NCBI GenBank assembly: GCA_964389755.1
Contig: CAYMEW010000002.1
Coordinates: forward strand, 112,903 to 176,902
Length of the DNA: 64,000 nt
Direction of reading: 5' to 3'
Source of the DNA: JBBSUQ01 sp964389755
Lineage (GTDB): Bacteria; Bacteroidota; Bacteroidia; Flavobacteriales_D; Crocinitomicaceae
Numbering within the stretch: the stretch's first letter is position 1; each line of letters starts with the position of its first letter. Below are positions 60,956-64,000 of this stretch, one piece after another. The position numbers were made by a program, and so were the translations under genes. Under the pieces are notes generated by a model, which saw only the letters and a program-made list of their open reading frames with translations, searched no databases and had not been told where the DNA came from.

Positions 60956-61732
60956 ATGAAGTATTTGCTGTTTATACTCTTGTTAATGTTGTTCTCCTGC
61001 CGCAAGGAGCAGCCGGAGATGGCGCCCCTGAATGAGAACTGCGATTGTGCCACGGAAGTGAGCGCGGAGTTTTTGATGGAGGAAATGACGACATGGAATG
61101 TAAATTTTGCGCATTACACGAATACCGATACCATTTTTGCCGATAAGAATGTCCGTTTTTCAGCGTTGACAGATAACGCAACTTACACCTGGTATATTGG
61201 AACGGAAGTATTACACGATCAACAAGTAGGTCGCTACTTTGATAACTCATTGGCAGGACAGGATTTACCTATTGCACTTGTTGTAAAGAAGAAGCCAAAT
61301 AGTGTATGTTTTCCCAGCGATGACGGCTACGATTCGATCGTTAAAATCCTGCATGTAAGTGAATTCACAAATGAAAGTTTTGACACTACTTTCATGGAGG
61401 GAACTTACCGCGTGAAGTCTCCACTTTTAAGTGACAGCATTGACATAGTAATCGATTTCCGTTACTATTCCGGTTCTGGAAAAAATGTGGATGTATACAA
61501 TTACGACGGCCAGGGATCTTTTTGTACCGGTCTCATCGAACTCTATGAGTGCAATTACCGGCAATTCTATATGGGTAACACTTCCTCTGTCACACAATGT
61601 GATTATTTAAGAGGAAGTGCCGTACACAAACTCAATGATTCGGTGGAATTGAATTTCAGTACGGGTGGATATGTCAATGGAACTTACGATGTAGATTTAT
61701 ATCAATGGAAATATAAAGGACGAAAACTATAG
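60956..61732 (+). CDS. Mosaic lipoprotein paralog 3
   Basis: The 258-residue protein has a short lipoprotein signal (LLLMLFSCRKEQ). Only the first 29 mature residues (86 bases, 60995-61080) are identical to its paralogs; the rest has the same plan (TYTWYIGTEVLHDQQVGRYF, DDGYDSIVKILHVS, KYKGRKL end) but is much more diverged and more AT-rich. It starts 4 bases after paralog 2. Confidence 0.75.
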   Translation: MKYLLFILLLMLFSCRKEQPEMAPLNENCDCATEVSAEFLMEEMTTWNVNFAHYTNTDTIFADKNVRFSALTDNATYTWYIGTEVLHDQQVGRYFDNSLAGQDLPIALVVKKKPNSVCFPSDDGYDSIVKILHVSEFTNESFDTTFMEGTYRVKSPLLSDSIDIVIDFRYYSGSGKNVDVYNYDGQGSFCTGLIELYECNYRQFYMGNTSSVTQCDYLRGSAVHKLNDSVELNFSTGGYVNGTYDVDLYQWKYKGRKL

Positions 61733-61788
61733 TTTTATGAAAGTTTTCTTGTCACTTTTTTATTGTTTGTATTGATTTCCTTTGCACT

Positions 61789-62012
61789 GGTAGTTCCAGG
61801 AAAAGGGGAAAACCTTTCGTTTGAATTATTACCAGCTCTGCGAAGAGTGCGACGGTTAATCGATGGACAGCCTGGATTATTTCACCTACGCCCTGACGGG
61901 CAGCTATGAAGTGGAGCGGCATAAGAAAAAGGAAATGGCCTTTAAAAGCAGCGAAACAATCGGTTTCGGCGGCAAAACCGTTGAAATACGATTAGAAAAC
62001 ACTTATGAATAG
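61789..62012 (+). pseudogene. Damaged partial copy of the lipoprotein gene at 59694
   Basis: Bases 61789-62012 match roughly 59937-60164. Relative to the intact gene the frame begins abruptly, and the GAA codon after GACGGT is changed to TAA (61857-61859), breaking the frame. An upstream ATG at 61738 gives only a 12-codon signal-like peptide. The copy ends exactly like the intact gene (ACTTATGAATAG), with the ATGAATAG that in the intact locus opens paralog 2. Confidence 0.85.
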
Positions 62013-62093
62013 TAAACTACGTGTAGGTATCATAGCTCGACCGGTCTATACTTATTTTAACACAAGCTATCAATTGAATTGTTTTGAACCCCT

Positions 62094-62303
62094 TCAATTA
62101 CCTTGTGTTTCGTCCAGTTCGCGGAGGACCTGGTTGACGTCTTCTTCTGTGGCGCTGAGTTTTGCTTTGCAGATGCGGATCAGTGCTGCGGCGCGTTTGA
62201 CTTTCACGGATAGGTCATCGATGGAGATCTCTCCTTCTTCGATCTCGGCCACGATCTGTTGCAATTCGTGGAATGCTTCCTGGTATTTTAGTTCTTCACT
62301 CAT
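62094..62303 (-). CDS. xseB: Exodeoxyribonuclease VII small subunit
   Basis: The 69-residue protein starts MSEELKYQEAFHELQQIVAE and has the XseB core IEEGEISIDDLSVKVKRAAA followed by the C-K-L segment. The start at 62303 overlaps the xseA end by 8 bases and is preferred to the longer frame. Several copies bind one XseA subunit to form exonuclease VII, which degrades single-stranded DNA. Size is normal. Confidence 0.93.
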   Translation of the reverse strand: MSEELKYQEAFHELQQIVAEIEEGEISIDDLSVKVKRAAALIRICKAKLSATEEDVNQVLRELDETQGN

Positions 62304-63750
62304 GTTTTTCGATGTTTGAAACGGTTGAACGGACACGGTGTGTGGCGGTTCGTGTAATGATCTCTTCGCCTTCTTCGGGAAGGTTGGTCTCGGAAACGGC
62401 CTTTCCCCGAAATGTGGTCAGGCTGTAGCCTTTTTCAAGGATGCGCGCGGGGTCGCTGAGCGTGACAAATTGTGCAAGGCGGTCGAGCCGGTGGGTCTGT
62501 TCGCGTAATACTCCGTTGCCCAAGGGAAGGAGTTGTTGCTGTGTCTGCTCGATTTCCGTGAACGCATTGCGTGTGATCGCACTGCTTGTTTTGGAAAGTT
62601 GGAGGCGCAAGTGCGCAATTTCTTCGTGCTCGGAACGCATTTTCCGGTGCGCCAGTTGCGGCAGGCGCATGAGGTCGTTATCAAAGCGAGTGCGGGTTTG
62701 CGCAAGCTGCCAGCGCGCCGATTGCTGAAAACGGTTTTGCTGCAGTTCGGCGTCGCGGTAACCCGACAGCAGTTTCAGGCGGACATTGCGGCGAAGCACC
62801 TCTCCCTGGTGATTGAGGTTTACGAAGTTGTTGCGCAGCATGTTGCCGGACATGCGCCTGAGTATTTTGAGGGCATCGTTGAGCGGTACGTTGAAATTGT
62901 GAAAGCACTGCAGTAGGAATTCCCCGAGTTCAGTCGGTGTAATAGCGTTCCTGAAGGCGATCATTTCGGCGACGGTCATATTGGTGGAATGCCCGATACC
63001 GGTAAGCACGGGCAGGGGAAAGGAGGCAATGTCGCGGCAGAGTTCGTAATTGTTGTAACAGGAAAGCCCGATCTCTCCGCCACCTCCACGCACGATCACG
63101 ACGAGGTCAAAATGATGTTTAACGCGGGCAATGCGCGCCAACTGCGCACGAATGGACGCCGATGCGGCGTCTCCCTGGACATAGGCAGGGAAAAGCATGG
63201 TAAAGAAGCGGTAATTCCATTCGTTTTGCCCGATCACTTTGTAGAAATCGGAGAGTCCTTTGCTGGATTCTGCGGAGATCACGGCAATGCGTTTCGGGAG
63301 CAGTGGAAAATCCAGTTGCTGATTGCGGTTTAGCAGGTTTTCTTTCTGAAGTCGCAGGAGCGTTTCCTGGCGTTCGCGTTGTAATTCCCCGAGGGAGAAA
63401 AGCGGGTCAATGTCCTGGATGTAGAGGCTGAGTCCGTAAATTTCGTGGTAAACCACTTTCACGAGCATCAGCAGGTTCACGCCTTCGCGCAGCGGTTCCT
63501 TCACGGTTTCAACGAACTTGCGATTGATCGGTTCGAAGGCACTTTTCCAGATCGTGGCGTTCATCTGTGCTACGATCTTGTCACCTTCTTTGTGAACGAG
63601 TTCCGGGAAGCAGTGTCCGCTCGGGTAGCGGTTGAGCTTGTGCATTTCGGCGCGCACCCAGTAAAAGCGGTTGTAATGCGTTTCGAACATACGCTTTACG
63701 GAGGAAGCGATCTGCTGCAGGGAATATATTTTGCGTTCTTCTTCGGACAT
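62296..63750 (-). CDS. xseA: Exodeoxyribonuclease VII large subunit
   Basis: The 484-residue protein has an N-terminal OB fold (about 1-110, with YWVRAEMHKLNRYPSGHCFP) and the catalytic domain with IAVISAESSKGLSDFYKV near 155, VVIVRGGGGEIGLSCYNNYE near 217 and LPVLTGIGHSTNMTVAEMIA near 248. A coiled-coil region (about 300-420) and a C-terminal ARILEKGYSL motif follow. It is the nuclease subunit of exonuclease VII and is coupled to xseB. Confidence 0.96.
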   Translation of the reverse strand: MSEEERKIYSLQQIASSVKRMFETHYNRFYWVRAEMHKLNRYPSGHCFPELVHKEGDKIVAQMNATIWKSAFEPINRKFVETVKEPLREGVNLLMLVKVVYHEIYGLSLYIQDIDPLFSLGELQRERQETLLRLQKENLLNRNQQLDFPLLPKRIAVISAESSKGLSDFYKVIGQNEWNYRFFTMLFPAYVQGDAASASIRAQLARIARVKHHFDLVVIVRGGGGEIGLSCYNNYELCRDIASFPLPVLTGIGHSTNMTVAEMIAFRNAITPTELGEFLLQCFHNFNVPLNDALKILRRMSGNMLRNNFVNLNHQGEVLRRNVRLKLLSGYRDAELQQNRFQQSARWQLAQTRTRFDNDLMRLPQLAHRKMRSEHEEIAHLRLQLSKTSSAITRNAFTEIEQTQQQLLPLGNGVLREQTHRLDRLAQFVTLSDPARILEKGYSLTTFRGKAVSETNLPEEGEEIITRTATHRVRSTVSNIEKHE

Positions 63751-63928
63751 CTTTATTTAAAGGTAATAAGATTCCCTAAAAAAGGAGGGGTTCTTAGCAA
63801 AGCAAGGTGTAAAGTATATGCGGATTGCTTCGTATTTGGGCTTATTGTGTATATGAAGTTGTTGCATGATGTAAAGTACGCGGTTAGGCTTCGGAAGACT
63901 GGTTTTCCTGATATACAGTTTATTGCAT

Positions 63929-63959
63929 CCTACTTTTTTTCATTGCCAAAAAAAGTAGG
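63929..63959. repeat. Perfect 12-bp inverted repeat near the window end
   Basis: CCTACTTTTTTT (63929-63940) pairs perfectly with AAAAAAAGTAGG (63948-63959) around a 7-base loop. The motif, followed by GCAAAAAAGTC, resembles a common intergenic repeat of Bacteroidota genomes. It could act as a bidirectional terminator or REP-like element; no gene downstream is visible before the window ends. Confidence 0.75.
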
Positions 63960-64000
63960 CAAAAAAGTCTAGCGCTACGTTGCAGCTGCCACCCAACGGG

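Noticed and set aside
1..64000. tRNA, rRNA, riboswitches, integrase or transposase genes
   Set aside because: Looked for by eye on both strands; no convincing cloverleaf, rRNA segment, known riboswitch core or recombinase motif was seen, though a covariance-model search would be needed to exclude small RNAs.

Overview
The window is a 64 kb piece of a Bacteroidota chromosome, most likely Flavobacteriales (Crocinitomicaceae/Fluviicola-like, by impression rather than proof). Signs are several secreted proteins with type IX secretion (T9SS) C-terminal sorting domains, PKD and SprB-like repeats, many small lipoproteins, TPR-histidine kinase/NarL pairs, promoters of the Bacteroidota TAnnTTTG type, and a Bacteroidota-style metG. 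No rRNA, tRNA, CRISPR array or transposase was seen. There is one assembly gap (100 N at 9984-10083), flanked by copies of a 101-bp unit.

Region by region. 1-700: a 5'-truncated conserved hypothetical gene. 700-5760: an AT-rich defence island lying between two direct copies of the promoter and 5' end of a small membrane-protein gene. It holds a prokaryotic viperin (pVip, 897-1883) and, on the other strand, an ATPase-HNH operon resembling Septu (PtuA/PtuB-like) whose third gene (DUF262/GmrS-like) survives only as its N-terminus. 5650-10140: housekeeping/accessory genes including a polynucleotide-kinase-like P-loop protein overlapping a Thg1-like 3'-5' polymerase, i.e. a probable RNA-repair pair. 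10241-18950: a DUF1989/GntA-like pair, lipoproteins, a secreted esterase, a parvulin-like protein, an M43 metalloprotease, an AraC regulator and a pair of uracil-DNA-glycosylase-fold genes behind a good promoter. 19175-21194: rtcB-prfH, which repairs cleaved RNA and rescues damaged ribosomes.

21651-33047: a compact, overlapping operon for a type II secretion / type IV pilus-like machine: a MORN-type (YwqK-like) exported protein, a PilX/GspK-like protein, three pseudopilins, GspF, a prepilin peptidase, GspE, the secretin GspD, GspL/PilMN-like, GspM/PilO-like, a lipoprotein and GspC/PilP-like. All three prepilins carry Ala, not Gly, before the predicted cleavage site. 33050-36870: an AT-rich accessory stretch of small orphan genes (HEAT-like, two tandem small paralogs, lipoproteins). 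36890-49727: SCO1, an envelope lipoprotein, a two-component system, T9SS cargo, DUF72, metG. 49847-53944: two large T9SS cargo proteins with strong terminators. 53945-54852: a 0.9 kb non-coding region with degenerate repeats. 54853-62012: a cell-surface cluster with three mosaic paralogous lipoproteins, a 1011-aa T9SS protein and a decayed duplicate. 62094-63750: xseA/xseB.

The candidates for something exciting are the viperin plus ATPase/HNH/DUF262 island with its flanking duplication, the two independent RNA-repair loci within 20 kb of it, and the Bacteroidota T2SS/T4P-like operon with an embedded lipoprotein and unusual prepilin processing sites.
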